From Lumbricus rubellus (lineage: Eukaryota; Annelida; Clitellata; Crassiclitellata; Lumbricidae): a stretch of 64,000 nucleotides of DNA. Positions within the stretch are counted from its first letter, which is position 1, and each line of letters starts with the position of its first letter. Shown here one piece after another: positions 24,554 to 37,863 of this stretch. Both the position numbers and the translations under genes were made by a program. Under the pieces are notes generated by a model that was not told the DNA's origin, searched no databases, and was given only the letters and a program-made list of their open reading frames with translations. The stretch covers positions 52,463,342 through 52,527,341 of the forward strand of contig OX243812.1 in NCBI GenBank assembly GCA_945859605.1, read 5' to 3'.

Positions 24554-24856
24554 CAGCGGCGCCGCCAGGATTTTATTTCTGTACGCACAACTTGCACGAG
24601 CTTATATTCAGGGGCGGATCCAGGATTTCTGGTTAGGGGGGGGGCGTAAATACTAGGGCCTACCAATCCAATTCCATATAACATATACAGTGCTTAAAGT
24701 GTAAGAAAGTGCCCGGACGCTGTATTGTAGGCCTAATTGGTCGTCAGTGGCGGCGCCGAAGGCGGGAAGTTGTGAGTGCCGAAGGCACGAAGCCCATCCC
24801 GACTAGGGGGTTTGGGGGAGCGTCGTAAGCTCCTCCAGCGGGGTCTGGGGCGGAGC

Positions 24857-26569
24857 CCCAGCGACCAGCGCATTTTTGGCTGTTTCGACCTTAAATGGAG
24901 CCATTTTTAGACTCTTGTTTGCCAGCTATTTGTGAACGACAAAGTCGCAAAATTTTAAAGAGTAAGTCATTTTTCAGTGTCGCAAGCTACCAGGATAACA
25001 ATAAAAATCAAAATGTTATTGTAAAAGAGAAAAGTTTTGTCTTTACAGTAAGCTCTCCCAGCGGGGCCTGGGGGCGGAGACCCAGCGACCAGCGCATTTT
25101 TGGCTGTGTCGACCTCAAATGGAGCCATTTTAAGGCAGTCATGTTGAACCTATATAATATATCTTTCTTTGGGCGCATAACGTATAGGTAGGATATAGGA
25201 TTCTCTCGGGGTAATATGGAAATTCAAACTGTCACCCAATAAATTTAGACCATGTGACAATTATATAAAAGTTTGCGCCCCTAGAAAAATTCCTGCGGAC
25301 GCCCTTGCTAAGGGCTTCAAATTATTACCCCCTCCTAAACGTTACCCCCTCTGCAAACTGTAATTTGCATAAATAGTCGCATTTATTGGACTAAAAATAT
25401 CAGAAAAATAATCCCGCTTTTTGTTTTGGTCTGAAGATTTTCATCCGTTATCCCACTTCGTGGTTTGGTATGTTATGAATATTTTCATCTCTAACTAAAA
25501 TACTAATTCGCCGCTGAAGTTACATGGAGAAATGGCTTCGAGGCTATTATTTTTTCCGAGTAAAATATTGATTACAAACCACAGTGGGATGACGGATAAA
25601 TCTATGCAAATCTAGTGTCCGGGGGTAATCTGAAACCGGCTACGGTACAAGTTGCCGGGGGGTGATGTTTAGGAGGTGCAATTTGATACCTTTAGATCGG
25701 CATATTGCTATGCTATCGTCGCCTTGAAGCCAGAATTTTCCAGGTTCGAATCCACCTCGCCGCGTAAGGACCTTGGGCAAGTCCTTCACTCACAATTGCT
25801 CAGCGCTTCGGCCGGAGTAGAGAGCTTGAAGGGGCGCTATAACCAGTGGCGGATCCAGAACTCTTCCAGGGGGGGGGCAAAAATCTTAGAACCTGGGGTG
25901 GGACAGGTGAAACAAATTTCGAAATTTGGTTGTTGGTCGAAAATAAATAGGATCAGTCTTTGGCTGAAGTACTTTTCATCCGTCCCAAAAAAAGTTGATG
26001 AGGTTTTTTTTTTTTAGTCCTCTGCCAAATTTTTTTGAGAAAATCATACCATTTCATCCGCCAAAAAGTTGATGACCTTTTTTACTCCTCCACTTGAAAA
26101 CCGACTGGGGGCCACGTCCCATGCCATTTTCCGAATAGGGGGGGGCAATATGCCACTACACCCATATGCATATTGCTAATTTCATACCAAATGGGGGCCA
26201 CGTCCCATGGCAGTTTTAAATGGAGGGCCATGGCCGGATTGCCCCCCCCTGGATCCGCCCCTGGCCATAAGAAGTGCACATAAAAACACATACAAACAAA
26301 AATTAAATTTAAAAAAAAGTTTTAACGGTTTTACATCCAGGAATCCCAGGATCCATAGACCTCTAGGGCCTAGGCGGCTATAAGACGCTCAATGCCAAGA
26401 TGGCTCTCTATTAGAGTGTAAGTAAGTAAGGAAGTAAGTATATTCTATAGATTATAAAATTTCAATAGAATTTCATCGCTTATAATAAATTTACAATTTG
26501 AGAAAAAAAATTTTTTGCTTTCCGCGCTGTACGCACTTGCGTAAGTGCGTACGCCTAACGGCGCCCCTG
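24857..26569. repeat. Unit 1 of dimer 1
   Basis: It begins CCCAGCGACCAGCGC and ends in the normal element 3' end GCGCCCCTG. It pairs with 26570-28284 at very high identity, differing mainly in homopolymer lengths. Confidence 0.88.
25844..26263. mobile_element. Nested hAT-like MITE (420 bp) inside the SINE fragment of unit 1
   Basis: The ends are CAGTGGCGGATCCAG and, inverted, CAGGGGCGGATCCAG. GCTATAAC and GCCATAAG match at 6 of 8 bases. It splits a SINE fragment whose B box GGTTCGAATCC lies just upstream. It contains G-runs of variable length between copies. Confidence 0.85.
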
Positions 26570-28284
26570 CCCAGCGACCAGCGCATTTTTGGCTGTTTCG
26601 ACCTTAAATGGAGCCATTTTTAGACTCTTGTTTGCCAGCTATTTGTGAACGACAAAGTCGCAAAATTTTAGAGAGTAAGTCATTTTTCAGTGTCGCAAGC
26701 TACCAGGATAACAATAAAAATCAAAATGTTATTGTAAAAGAGAAAAGTTTTGTCTTTACAGTAAGCTCTCCCAGCGGGGCCTGGGGGCGGAGACCCAGCG
26801 ACCAGCGCATTTTTGGCTGTGTCGACCTCAAATGGAGCCATTTTAAGGCAGTCATGTTGAACCTATATAATATATCTTTCTTTGGGCGCATAACGTATAG
26901 GTAGGATATAGGATTCTCTCGGGGTAATATGGAAATTCAAACTGTCACCCCATAAATTTAGACCATGTGACAATTATATAAAAGTTTGCGCCCCTAGAAA
27001 AATTCCTGCGGACGCCCTTGCTAAGGGCTTCAAATTATTACCCCCTCCTAAACGTTACCCCCTCTGCAAACTGTAATTTGCATAAATAGTCGCATTTATT
27101 GGACTAAAAATATCAGAAAAATAATCCCGCTTTTTGTTTTGGTCTGAAGATTTTCATCCGTTATCCCACTTCGTGGTTTGGTATGTTATGAATATTTTCA
27201 TCTCTAACTAAAATACTAATTCGCCGCTGAAGTTACATGGAGAAATGGCTTCGAGGCTATTATTTTTTCCGAGTAAAATATTGATTACAAACCACAGTGG
27301 GATGACGGATAAATCTATGCAAATCTAGTGTCCGGGGGTAATCTGAAACCGGTTACGGTACAAGTTGCCGGGGGGTGATGTTTAGGAGGTGCAATTTGAT
27401 ACCTTTAGATCGGCATATTGCTATGCTATCGTCGCCTTGAAGCCAGAATTTTCCAGGTTCGAATCCACCTCGCCGCGTAAGGACCTTGGGCAAGTCCTTC
27501 ACTCACAATTGCTCAGCGCTTCGGCCGGAGTAGAGAGCTTGAAGGGGCGCTATAACCAGTGGCGGATCCAGAACTCTTCCAGGGGGGGGGCAAAAATCTT
27601 AGAACCTGGGGTGGGACAGGTGAAACAAATTTCGAAATTTGGTTGTTGGTCGAAAATAAATAGGATCAGTCTTTGGCTGAAGTACTTTTCATCCGTCCCA
27701 AAAAAAGTTGATGAGGTTTTTTTTTTAGTCCTCTGCCAAATTTTTTTGAGAAAATCATACCATTTCATCCGCCAAAAAGTTGATGACCTTTTTTACTCCT
27801 CCACTTGAAAACCGACTGGGGGCCACGTCCCATGCCATTTTCCGAATAGGGGGGGGGGGCAATATGCCACTACACCCATATGCATATTGCTAATTTCATA
27901 CCAAATGGGGGCCACGTCCCATGGCAGTTTTAAATGGAGGGCCATGGCCGGATTGCCCCCCCCTGGATCCGCCCCTGGCCATAAGAAGTGCACATAAAAA
28001 CACATACAAACAAAAATTAAATTTAAAAAAAAGTTTTAACGGTTTTACATCCAGGAATCCCAGGATCCATAGACCTCTAGGGCCTAGGCGGCTATAAGAC
28101 GCTCAATGCCAAGATGGCTCTCTATTAGAGTGTAAGTAAGTAAGAAAGTAAGTATATTCTATAGATTATAAAATTTCAATAGAATTTCATCGCTTATAAT
28201 AAATTTACAATTTGAGAAAAAAAATTTTTTTGCTTTCCGCGCTGTACGCACTTGCGTAAGTGCGTACGCCTAACGGCGCCTCTG
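26570..28284. repeat. Unit 2 of dimer 1
   Basis: Second tandem unit. Its right end is the functional terminus of the whole element (GGCGCCTCTG). Confidence 0.88.
27557..27977. mobile_element. Nested hAT-like MITE in unit 2 of dimer 1
   Basis: Same ends and position as the copy at 25844-26263; it was copied together with the unit. Confidence 0.85.
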
Positions 28285-28300
28285 CGGCCCTGCGTGCACA

Positions 28301-29479
28301 CATTTAGGCCCTGCTCCCAGTATGAGAATTATAAAAAAACTGGAGGTCAGACGTTGATTTGGAGTGCAGACCTGGAGTGCAGATCTGGGTGTGCAGCGAG
28401 GACATTACGTAGGATAGCCTATACTACTGCAGCGTTTCCCAAAGTGGGTTCCGCACAGGGATTCCGCGAAAAGCTACAACACTTAGGCTACATAAAAGAA
28501 ATCTTATTGAATATTTTTACTGGAATACAGTGTAGCAAACAGCTTCTGAGAAAGCACAAAATGTTTAAAACTGCCATGAGCTGTTTTCTGTGTTTTATCC
28601 TCACCCATTGAGCGATGATCCAAAAATGTCGGTGCCACTAGGCCTGCAGCCTACATTTTATTTTTACCACGAATAAGCTTAGTGATAGCCTAATGAATGT
28701 AGGCCTACTCGAAAAGAACCGAAGTAGGCGAGAATTCCGAGGGGCCTAATTTTTCCAGTAAATACTAAAGACCTCTTATAGGCCTATCTAGGCCTACATA
28801 GGCCTACACATGAGAATGAAGTAGAATTTCAATTAACTTTCAATTAGCTTTCATTGATCGATGTCTAGATCGAATGGGCTAATTGAAAAACACCCTCACT
28901 GGCACTGCAGCGCAAAATGTGCAGGTAACATGTTTTACATTGCCACGTACGTATTACTCACAACTTGATTTTCATATTGTCTGCGTACTTGAACAAAAGC
29001 AAAAAAGTAGAACTCGAGTAGGCGTAGGCTAAATGAGCCAATGACGTAGGCCTACCGTAGCGGACATAAAAATCTTGGTTTCTATAGCATCAAGACAAAT
29101 ATAAACAAATTGCATGAGAAGAAACCCTCGATCGTATTCTTGCTTCGTGTACTGTAGAGTGTAGACAACTCCCAGCACTGTGATCCGTGAGTATGCTACT
29201 GGTTTTCAAAACGGTGCAGTTTAATTTTTCGCATAAAAACGCTTCCTACAAGTGCGTGTGTGTGCTTCGGTACCGGTAGGCCTATGTAGGCTACATTAAT
29301 TAGTATGCTTCTCAGGCGCTGTGCATGCCTCGATGCGTTTAGTTGAAATTGGGGAATTATTTCGGGTTCTGCAAGAAAATAACATATAACATGATATTAT
29401 CATGTCGCGAAGGGTTCCGTAGCCAAAAATGTTCGGAAAACGCTGGACTAAGTTACTATGGCATCCTGAGAATGGCTAG
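28301..29479. other. Spacer between dimer 1 and the gene C block
   Basis: No gene is supported. TAGGCCTA-type palindromes cluster near 28770-28810. The phrase GTTTCCCAAAGTGGGTTCCGC (near 28432) and AGGGTTCCGTAG (near 29410) suggest the two ends of another degraded hAT/Charlie-like insertion. Confidence 0.4.
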
Positions 29480-30060
29480 GGGTTGAACCCCAGCCTTCGG
29501 GAATTCTCACTGATGGCTCCTGCAATCACTGACCGCCAGTCTCATCGCTATCGGTCTTGCAATTGGTTACCAGACCCTTGTCTGGCCAGTGAAAGCCGAA
29601 CTATCAAGAAAATAGAAGAAGACAGAATAGAGGCATTCGAGATGAAATGCCCAAGACAGATTCTGAGAGTGTCATAGATGGGAAATAAAACAAACGAATG
29701 GGTGCTGGAGGCGGCGGGAGTGGAAACAAATCTTTTCAACTCCATCAAAAGAAAGAAAACGGACACATGATAAGAAAGGTAAATAGGCCAGACTTGGAAA
29801 AGAGATCTTGCAGGGTAGGCCTATGAACAGCTAGTGCCAGGAACAAGAACTCAAAGTAGACCGCGGATGGGGTGGATCGACATCAGAACCTGGATGGATA
29901 TGTCAATAGATCGGATGCTGAAAGAGACAGAAGGCAGGAAAAGATGAAGATATGTAACTTGTTCATGAAGCCATCAACTCTCCAAACGAAGAAGGTTGAA
30001 GAGTGAAGACAAGGCAAAACCAGTTCCCTTTGTCCTCATTTCAAGAGGGTATTTATAGAT
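29480..30060 (+). pseudogene. Degraded LINE (RTE-like) reverse transcriptase C-terminus
   Basis: Short translated blocks such as IEAFEMKCPRQILRVS and GHMIRKVNRPDLEK match the C-terminal layout of the RTE-like fragment at 62876-63640. Stops and frameshifts are frequent. The last part (from 29917) is also present upstream of gene B (12351), so it predates the duplication. Confidence 0.6.
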
Positions 30061-30366
30061 GTGTGAAAATGTCGGAGATAAAGCAGTGGCGTAACAACTC
30101 AGCCGGGGGCCCGTGGACATTCTCAGCTTGGGGGCCCCTATCCATTAACGGGACTAAACAGTAAAAACAATTAGACGGCTATTTTTAAAACAAGAACGCC
30201 TATTATAATTTTATCTGAAGTAATTTTGGTAGCGCAATAGTAAAGGCCTAGGTCTACTGGTGAGTTTTCGTAAAGTTTCGCATTACGAATGTCAGTATTA
30301 AACGCTGTCATCAATAGTCAATTAATTGTTGAGGCACATTAATGGTTCTATGCAAAACAAGAAAAC

Positions 30367-30991
30367 GGTTCCACGACAACTGGTCTGCAGACAACTCGTC
30401 TAACGACAATTAACTGGTCTACAGACAACTCGTATTGATGAATTAGAAACTGGATTTATGAAAAAAACCGTTAAATGGTTTTATACTTTATAGCTTAAAA
30501 TAAATGGAAGCTGGACTGATGATTTTCATTCATGTATTTCAACATGCATCCAGCTTTTATTTCATATCCAAACATACCTCATGCAGCTTCTATTTCTCGT
30601 TCGTTTAATATTTTTGTCAATCCGGCTTCGATTTCAGATATAAAAATCCTTCATCCAGTTTCCATTTCTTAAGCGTTTTTTTATCAATCCAGCTTCTATT
30701 TTAGATCTGAAATTTATACGTTCCTTCAGCTTATATTTCTCATGCATTATTTTCGTCAATCCAGCTTCTATTTCACCTGTAAAAGAACCTTCATCCAGCT
30801 TTTATTTCTATTGCGTTTTTTCATCAATCCAACCTCCATTTCAGCTGTAAAAAAAACTTTCACCCAGCTTCCATTTATCAAGCGCTGGACCAGTTGTCTG
30901 TAGACCAGTTGTCGTTAGACCAGCAGCCACCAGCTGTCTGTAGACCAGTTGTCGTTAGACCAGCTGTCTGTAGACCAGTTGTCGTGACACC
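30367..30991. mobile_element. Foldback-like element FB2
   Basis: The left arm begins GGTTCCACGACAACTGGTC and repeats an ACAACTGGTCTGCAG unit. The right arm ends CAGTTGTCGTGACACC after inverted CTGTCTGTAGACCAGTTGT units. Between the arms are about seven loosely repeated AATCCAGCTTCTATTTC blocks of about 60 bp with an inverted partner. Termini, arms and interior are shared with 43519-44215. No clear target duplication is visible (CAAGAAAAC against CATACAAAG). Confidence 0.78.
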
Positions 30992-31235
30992 CATACAAAG
31001 GTTCATAGTACATACATGTACACACTACACGCCTGTAATGTAGACTCACTGTGGTCTGTAGTTCTTCATAGAATTACTTCGTGAATTTGGCTCGTTTCTT
31101 AGCCCTACTCCCAGAACTGTAATTGCGTTTCATGGCATTCATCTTATAATTATGATTATTTTCGTTTCGGCACCGTATTTACTGTAGTGATGATCCAGAT
31201 AAAAGTAGATGAATGAATACAGTGACTGTTATTAT

Positions 31236-32673
31236 TGTAGCGTTCTATAAGGCCGCTACAATTTAACGTCCTTTTAGGCCGCTCGGCGTACTTACTTATT
31301 AATTTGCGGCCTTGCTAAATTTGCGACCGGCCTCCGGATTTAGCCGCTTTAGAACTGGGCTCCGGTGCAGTACTTCGCTGCAACAGAGAGTGTCGCATTG
31401 CGACACTCTATTTTTAGATTCTGCCGACGTGTAAGTCGCTGATTGGTCGATGCGGCCCACGTGACCGCTGCAACCGCCGAAAAGCGCAGTCGACTGGAGG
31501 TTTTCATCGGAGTAAGAGGTCGGCTCGTGAAGACAAGAAATTCTGTGTATTTTGGCTCTAAAAATGCTGAATGTGTGGCTGATTGCCTGATTTCATGAAT
31601 AAGAATATACCGTTGACTCAGCGACTGGTTTTGGCACAGTTTGCAGCTGATTCTGTGTGAATCTTTATTGTCATATATTCCAATATTCGGACAAGAAATC
31701 TTCCGATCTTCTTTTCATATTTGAATGCGAGTGTTGGCCAAATTGCACGGAAATTACCAGGGAAGTATTAACTAATCTAATTGCTCCATAACAGAATCCG
31801 AAACCAAGTGTAGTTAATTAAATAGAAATTAATGTTCACTGACAATAAGAATTGAAACTTAAGTCGATATTGAATAACGGTTGAAAGCTACCGTCTGAAT
31901 TGTGATTCATTATACCTGACTGTTAATTATAAAACGCGATTACTAGAATTAAGGTTGTGCACGCCTGTTGATTATTTACGGAGATTCTGCTGACTTTGAA
32001 GACATATTGCATAGTTATTGAAGAACAATATTTAGGCCCAGTCACGTATGTTAATTGTTAACCCTGTTTGTCAGTTATAATCAGTTGAATTGTTTAATTA
32101 AATATATCAAATCAAACGTTAATAAATCATTGAATCATGGAAACTTCTATAAGGTCTGAGGATGACTCTGATGAAGATTTAGAGGAATACTTAACCAAGG
32201 AGAAGAAGGGAGGAACCCCTGACAGACCCGAGGAAGGTGAGGTAATGCAGGAAAAGAGAAGGGAAGGGTTGATCGCACTTAAGGATGGGGGATTTAAACA
32301 ATCTGTTGAAGGGGAGTTGAACCCTGATGGGCTTCCGTTAGGGGAAGCCGTCGTCCTCAGACCGAGGACCGCAGACATATGTCGCCACTCGACCGAAGCC
32401 ATTCCTGGTACCAATGAGAGACATCCCCGTCCTGAGGTGGAAGACCCAACCCTAATCTATAACTTTACCACAAGTAAAGCGTTGACTGCCATGGATCTTA
32501 CCTACTTAGATGGACCTGTAGAGCTACCTGACGACAGAGAACCCCTTCAACAGTGCGGCGCCTCATTTGAATTTCCAGGGCGGGCACCTACCACTTGGGA
32601 GGCTGAAGAGCAATACCAAGGGTGGGACCCCCGGTCACGTGGTTTTCTTACGAGGGGGCAGCAGGCCGTTACA
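31236..32673 (+). mobile_element. Possible solo LTR (1438 bp) with an internal open frame
   Basis: The sequence starts TGTAGCG and ends CGTTACA, giving TG...CA and a short inverted end. TTAT lies directly on both sides as a 4-bp duplication. A hairpin (GAGTGTCGCATTGCGACACTC) lies near 31388-31408. No primer-binding site or second LTR was found. An open frame begins at 32137 inside it. The retroelement reading is inferred from the termini only. Confidence 0.45.
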
Positions 32674-32679
32674 TTATGA
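32137..32679 (+). CDS. Hypothetical acidic 180-aa protein inside the putative LTR
   Basis: An ATG-started frame of 180 codons begins METSIRSEDDSDEDLEEYL, rich in Asp and Glu, followed by Lys/Glu-rich and Pro-rich stretches. I see no named domain. Base composition is less repeat-like than the surroundings. The stop codon (TGA) is formed just beyond the TG...CA boundary, so if the boundary is right the C-terminus is cut off. It could be the beginning of a retroelement gag-like protein, a captured exon, or chance. Its product and expression are unknown. Confidence 0.35.
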   Translation: METSIRSEDDSDEDLEEYLTKEKKGGTPDRPEEGEVMQEKRREGLIALKDGGFKQSVEGELNPDGLPLGEAVVLRPRTADICRHSTEAIPGTNERHPRPEVEDPTLIYNFTTSKALTAMDLTYLDGPVELPDDREPLQQCGASFEFPGRAPTTWEAEEQYQGWDPRSRGFLTRGQQAVTL

Positions 32680-32788
32680 GCCCGAAGGAATGAACACTGT
32701 AATGTGCCGTGTGTATCAGTCACTTCAACGCTTTGCTAGAGACATTGGCAGAGACAAAGACAAAGACAGGCACACACACATGCAATGC

Positions 32789-33136
<348 letters not shown>

Positions 33137-34006
33137 GCTAGAATTAGATGGAGCGGAAAACAAAGAAGATACTATTTCAAGCATAATTCCTTAACGCTGG
33201 ATTTGACTGATGATTTAAGGGTGACTAAGTGATCCATGCACCTTTGGTCGGTCACTAGGATGAACCTAGACCTCCATGGATGAACGTATACCATAACCGA
33301 AGACCCCGCCCATAACGTGCAACTAAGTGTTGATGTTTACTACGGGTCAAATGCTCTCAAATCCGATGACCCATACAGTCCCGACAGACACGACACATGT
33401 GTATCATTTATCATATCCGTCGTATCCAGAATAGGCCTAGGGCCTACATATGGTCAGACTCTACAATCTGAAACTAACCATAAAATGGAAAAACTCCGAA
33501 AAAGTACATGAAACTTTTTACTTAATAAGCTTGGGCCCTTTGGATCTCGGGGGCCCGTGGATTTTGTCCACCTTCGTTACATGGTTGTTACGCCACTGAG
33601 ATAAAGTTGTCGCATTCTTTCGCAGTGGAAAATGTTTGACGTTATGTTGCTGTAGAATTGCTGATCATGTTGTTCACACAATAATATCGTGTTTAATTCA
33701 CACGGAAGTCGAAAGAAGTCGACTTTATGTTCACTATGACGGCTGATCCACTAAGAAACGTGTAGAGTTGTAGACAGTGTAGACCTTCGATATGACAGTC
33801 CGGGCAGCAGAGCGGAGTTGTCTCCAAATTATTAAGTCTATATATACCGTCCATAGGCCTATAATTATACAGTTAAAGGCTATTAAACGAATGTTTCATG
33901 GATTAACCCATGAGAGGTTCTTTAGCCCTACTTTCTATAGCATAAGTTGTCGATGATAATGCAATAGGCTTAAGCTTAAAAATGCATAGCGGGATTTGGG
34001 CAGAAA

Positions 34007-34301
34007 CAATTAGGCCGTAGCCAGGATTTTATTTCGGGGGTGTTTTCAGTGGCGGCCATGAAAAATTTAAATTTTTTAAAATCTTTTATCGGCCAAATTT
34101 TCTGATGACCTTTTTTTGGTCATCCGGTCGAAATCTTGGAAATATTTATTTTCCATTTTCGCCGAAATTTTTTTATTATTTAATTTCGGGGGGTGTTTTC
34201 ATGGTTTTTTGTATCACGAACTAGAAAATGCTATAGATTTTTTTCTGCATTTTCCATTTCGGGGGTGTTCAAACACCCAAAACATCCCTCTGTCTACGGC
34301 C
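34007..34301. mobile_element. Short inverted-repeat element upstream of gene C (295 bp)
   Basis: TTGGGCAGAAA lies on both sides (33996-34006 and 34302-34312), while gene B has it once at the matching place (near 13230). The inner ends contain GGCCGTAG and CTACGGCC. GGGGGTGTTTTCATGG-type blocks fill the inside. Confidence 0.7.
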
Positions 34302-34695
34302 TTGGGCAGAAAGTAAGCCCAGTCCTATTAGTAGTTTCACTAAATTAGATGGCATCATGACTGTAGGCCTAACAACTGTTACTGCGGTGTTGATGAGTCA
34401 AAGTCTTACATAAATAATTAATTTATCGTCACAATACCAGTAGACTTCTCGCAATTCACACACACAAGGGCTATTCTATGTTATTTGCACGTAGGCCTAC
34501 TAATCACAGAATCGAGGCTCGCAACGCCGTTACTATCTGTTAAAGTCCTACTTCTTAGGCTACACAATACACATAACCCTGTCGAGATTATTAATTACCT
34601 GTTTGTCTCTTAAAAGCTTGTAGGCCTACTTAAATAAAATGTATTATATTGTCCGGTAAATTATTGAGTCAATTGGAGGCGAAGCCTAACTTAAA

Positions 34696-34834
34696 CCTTT
34701 ATAAGCTTCGTGAAGGTCCTATAGACTCGTAAACGGTGTTCACAGGGGACGAATCGAGCTCACCGAACTGAAAAGGAGAGCGAAGGTACAAAACTTGAGG
34801 TTTAGAAGTCATTAATTGCAGCATCTGCTTCAAA
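34696..34834 (+). promoter_or_regulatory. Putative core promoter and 5' UTR of gene C
   Basis: CCTTTATAAGC at 34696-34706 and the following 130 bp are nearly the same as in gene B. The promoter therefore looks intact although the coding part is interrupted. Confidence 0.45.
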
Positions 34835-36142
34835 ATGCGTGGTCTTGGATCAGCGGCGCCGCCAGGATTTTATTTCTGTACGCACAACTTGCACGAGCTT
34901 ATATTCAGGGGCGGATCCAGGATTTCTGGTTAGGGGGGGGGGGCGTAAATACTAGGGCCTACCAATCCAATTCCATATAACATATACAGTGCTTAAAGTG
35001 TAAGAAAGTGCCCGGACGCTGTATTGTAGGCCTAATTGGTCGTCAGTGGCGGCGCCGAAGGCGGGAAGTTGTGAGTGCCGAAGGCACGAAGCCCATCCCG
35101 ACTAGGGGGTTTGGGGGAGCGTCGTAAGCTCCCCCAGCGGGGTCTGGGGCGGAGCCCCAGCGACCAGCGCATTTTTGGCTGTTTCGACCTTAAATGGAGC
35201 CATTTTTAGACTCTTGTTTGCCAGCTATTTGTGAACGACAAAGTCGCAAAATTTTAAAGAGTAAGTCATTTTTCAGTGTCGCAAGCTACCAGGATAACAA
35301 TAAAAATCAAAATGTTATTGTAAAAGAGAAAAGTTTTGTCTTTACAGTAAGCTCTCCCAGCGGGGCCTGGGGGCGGAGACCCAGCGACCAGCGCATTTTT
35401 GGCTGTGTCGACCTCAAATGGAGCCATTTTAAGGCAGTCATGTTGAACCTATATAATATATCTTTCTTTGGGCGCATAACGTATAGGTAGGATATAGGAT
35501 TCTCTCGGGGTAATATGGAAATTCAAACTGTCACCCAATAAATTTAGACCATGTGACAATTATATAAAAGTTTGCGCCCCTAGAAAAATTCCTGCGGACG
35601 CCCTTGCTAAGGGCTTCAAATTATTACCCCCTCCTAAACGTTACCCCCTCTGCAAACTGTAATTTGCATAAATAGTCGCATTTATTGGACTAAAAATATC
35701 AGAAAAATAATCCCGCTTTTTGTTTTGGTCTGAAGATTTTCATCCGTTATCCCACTTCGTGGTTTGGTATGTTATGAATATTTTCATCTCTAACTAAAAT
35801 ACTAATTCGCCGCTGAAGTTACATGGAGAAATGGCTTCGAGGCTATTATTTTTTCCGAGTAAAATATTGATTACAAACCACAGTGGGATGACGGATAAAT
35901 CTATGCAAATCTAGTGTCCGGGGGTAATCTGAAACCGGTTACGGTACAAGTTGCCGGGGGGTGATGTTTAGGAGGTGCAATTTGATACCTTTAGATCGGC
36001 ATATTGCTATGCTATCGTCGCCTTGAAGCCAGAATTTTCCAGGTTCGAATCCACCTCGCCGCGTAAGGACCTTGGGCAAGTCCTTCACTCACAATTGCTC
36101 AGCGCTTCGGCCGGAGTAGAGAGCTTGAAGGGGCGCTATAAC

Positions 36143-36570
36143 CAGTGGCGGATCCAGAACTCTTCCAGGGGGGGGGGGGGGCAAAAATCTTAGAACCTGG
36201 GGTGGGACAGGTGAAACAAATTTCGAAATTTGGTTGTTGGTCGAAAATAAATAGGATCAGTCTTTGGCTGAAGTACTTTTCATCCGTCCCAAAAAAAGTT
36301 GATGAGGTTTTTTTTTTTAGTCCTCTGCCAAATTTTTTTGAGAAAATCATACCATTTCATCCGCCAAAAAGTTGATGACCTTTTTTACTCCTCCACTTGA
36401 AAACCGACTGGGGGCCACGTCCCATGCCATTTTCCGAATAGGGGGGGGGGGGCAATATGCCACTACACCCATATGCATATTGCTAATTTCATACCAAATG
36501 GGGGCCACGTCCCATGGCAGTTTTAAATGGAGGGCCATGGCCGGATTGCCCCCCCCTGGATCCGCCCCTG
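36143..36570. mobile_element. Nested hAT-like MITE in unit 1 of dimer 2
   Basis: Same CAGTGGCGGATCCAG ends as at 25844; the G-runs are longer here (near 36169-36181 and 36441-36452). Confidence 0.85.
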
Positions 36571-37863
36571 GCCATAAGAAGTGCACATAAAAACACATAC
36601 AAACAAAAATTAAATTTAAAAAAAAGTTTTAACGGTTTTACATCCAGGAATCCCAGGATCCATAGACCTCTAGGGCCTAGGCGGCTATAAGACGCTCAAT
36701 GCCAAGATGGCTCTCTATTAGAGTGTAAGTAAGTAAGGAAGTAAGTATATTCTATAGATTATAAAATTTCAATAGAATTTCATCGCTTATAATAAATTTA
36801 CAATTTGAGAAAAAAAATTTTTTGCTTTCCGCGCTGTACGCACTTGCGTAAGTGCGTACGCCTAACGGCGCCCCTGCCCAGCGACCAGCGCATTTTTGGC
36901 TGTTTCGACCTTAAATGGAGCCATTTTTAGACTCTTGTTTGCCAGCTATTTGTGAACGACAAAGTCGCAAAATTTTAAAGAGTAAGTCATTTTTCAGTGT
37001 CGCAAGCTACCAGGATAACAATAAAAATCAAAATGTTATTGTAAAAGAGAAAAGTTTTGTCTTTACAGTAAGCTCTCCCAGCGGGGCCTGGGGGCGGAGA
37101 CCCAGCGACCAGCGCATTTTTGGCTGTGTCGACCTCAAATGGAGCCATTTTAAGGCAGTCATGTTGAACCTATATAATATATCTTTCTTTGGGCGCATAA
37201 CGTATAGGTAGGATATAGGATTCTCTCGGGGTAATATGGAAATTCAAACTGTCACCCAATAAATTTAGACCATGTGACAATTATATAAAAGTTTGCGCCC
37301 CTAGAAAAATTCCTGCGGACGCCCTTGCTAAGGGCTTCAAATTATTACCCCCTCCTAAACGTTACCCCCTCTGCAAACTGTAATTTGCATAAATAGTCGC
37401 ATTTATTGGACTAAAAATATCAGAAAAATAATCCCGCTTTTTGTTTTGGTCTGAAGATTTTCATCCGTTATCCCACTTCGTGGTTTGGTATGTTATGAAT
37501 ATTTTCATCTCTAACTAAAATACTAATTCGCCGCTGAAGTTACATGGAGAAATGGCTTCGAGGCTATTATTTTTTCCGAGTAAAATATTGATTACAAACC
37601 ACAGTGGGATGACGGATAAATCTATGCAAATCTAGTGTCCGGGGGTAATCTGAAACCGGTTACGGTACAAGTTGCCGGGGGGTGATGTTTAGGAGGTGCA
37701 ATTTGATACCTTTAGATCGGCATATTGCTATGCTATCGTCGCCTTGAAGCCAGAATTTTCCAGGTTCGAATCCACCTCGCCGCGTAAGGATCTTGGGCAA
37801 GTCCTTCACTCACAATTGCTCAGCGCTTCGGCCGGAGTAGAGAGCTTGAAGGGGCGCTATAAC

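Larger units (their letters stand above)
24554..28284. mobile_element. hAT-like composite element, head-to-tail dimer 1 (3731 bp)
   Basis: The left end is CAGCGGCGCCGCCAGG and the right end, inverted, is CAGAGGCGCCGTTAGG. The target duplication CGGCCCTG (24546-24553 and 28285-28292) is the last 8 bp of the MITE it entered. After a 5' head (24554-24856) come two nearly identical units, 24857-26569 and 26570-28284. Each holds a SINE fragment, a nested 420-bp MITE and a 3' hairpin (GTACGCACTT, loop GCGT). No transposase gene is visible, so it depended on an hAT enzyme elsewhere. Small open frames of 98 and 113-139 codons recur only because the copies are near-identical. Confidence 0.88.

Noticed and set aside
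25719..25843. tRNA gene suggested by the B box GGTTCGAATCC
   Set aside because: No cloverleaf with acceptor and anticodon stems can be formed; the context and other copies show a SINE fragment.
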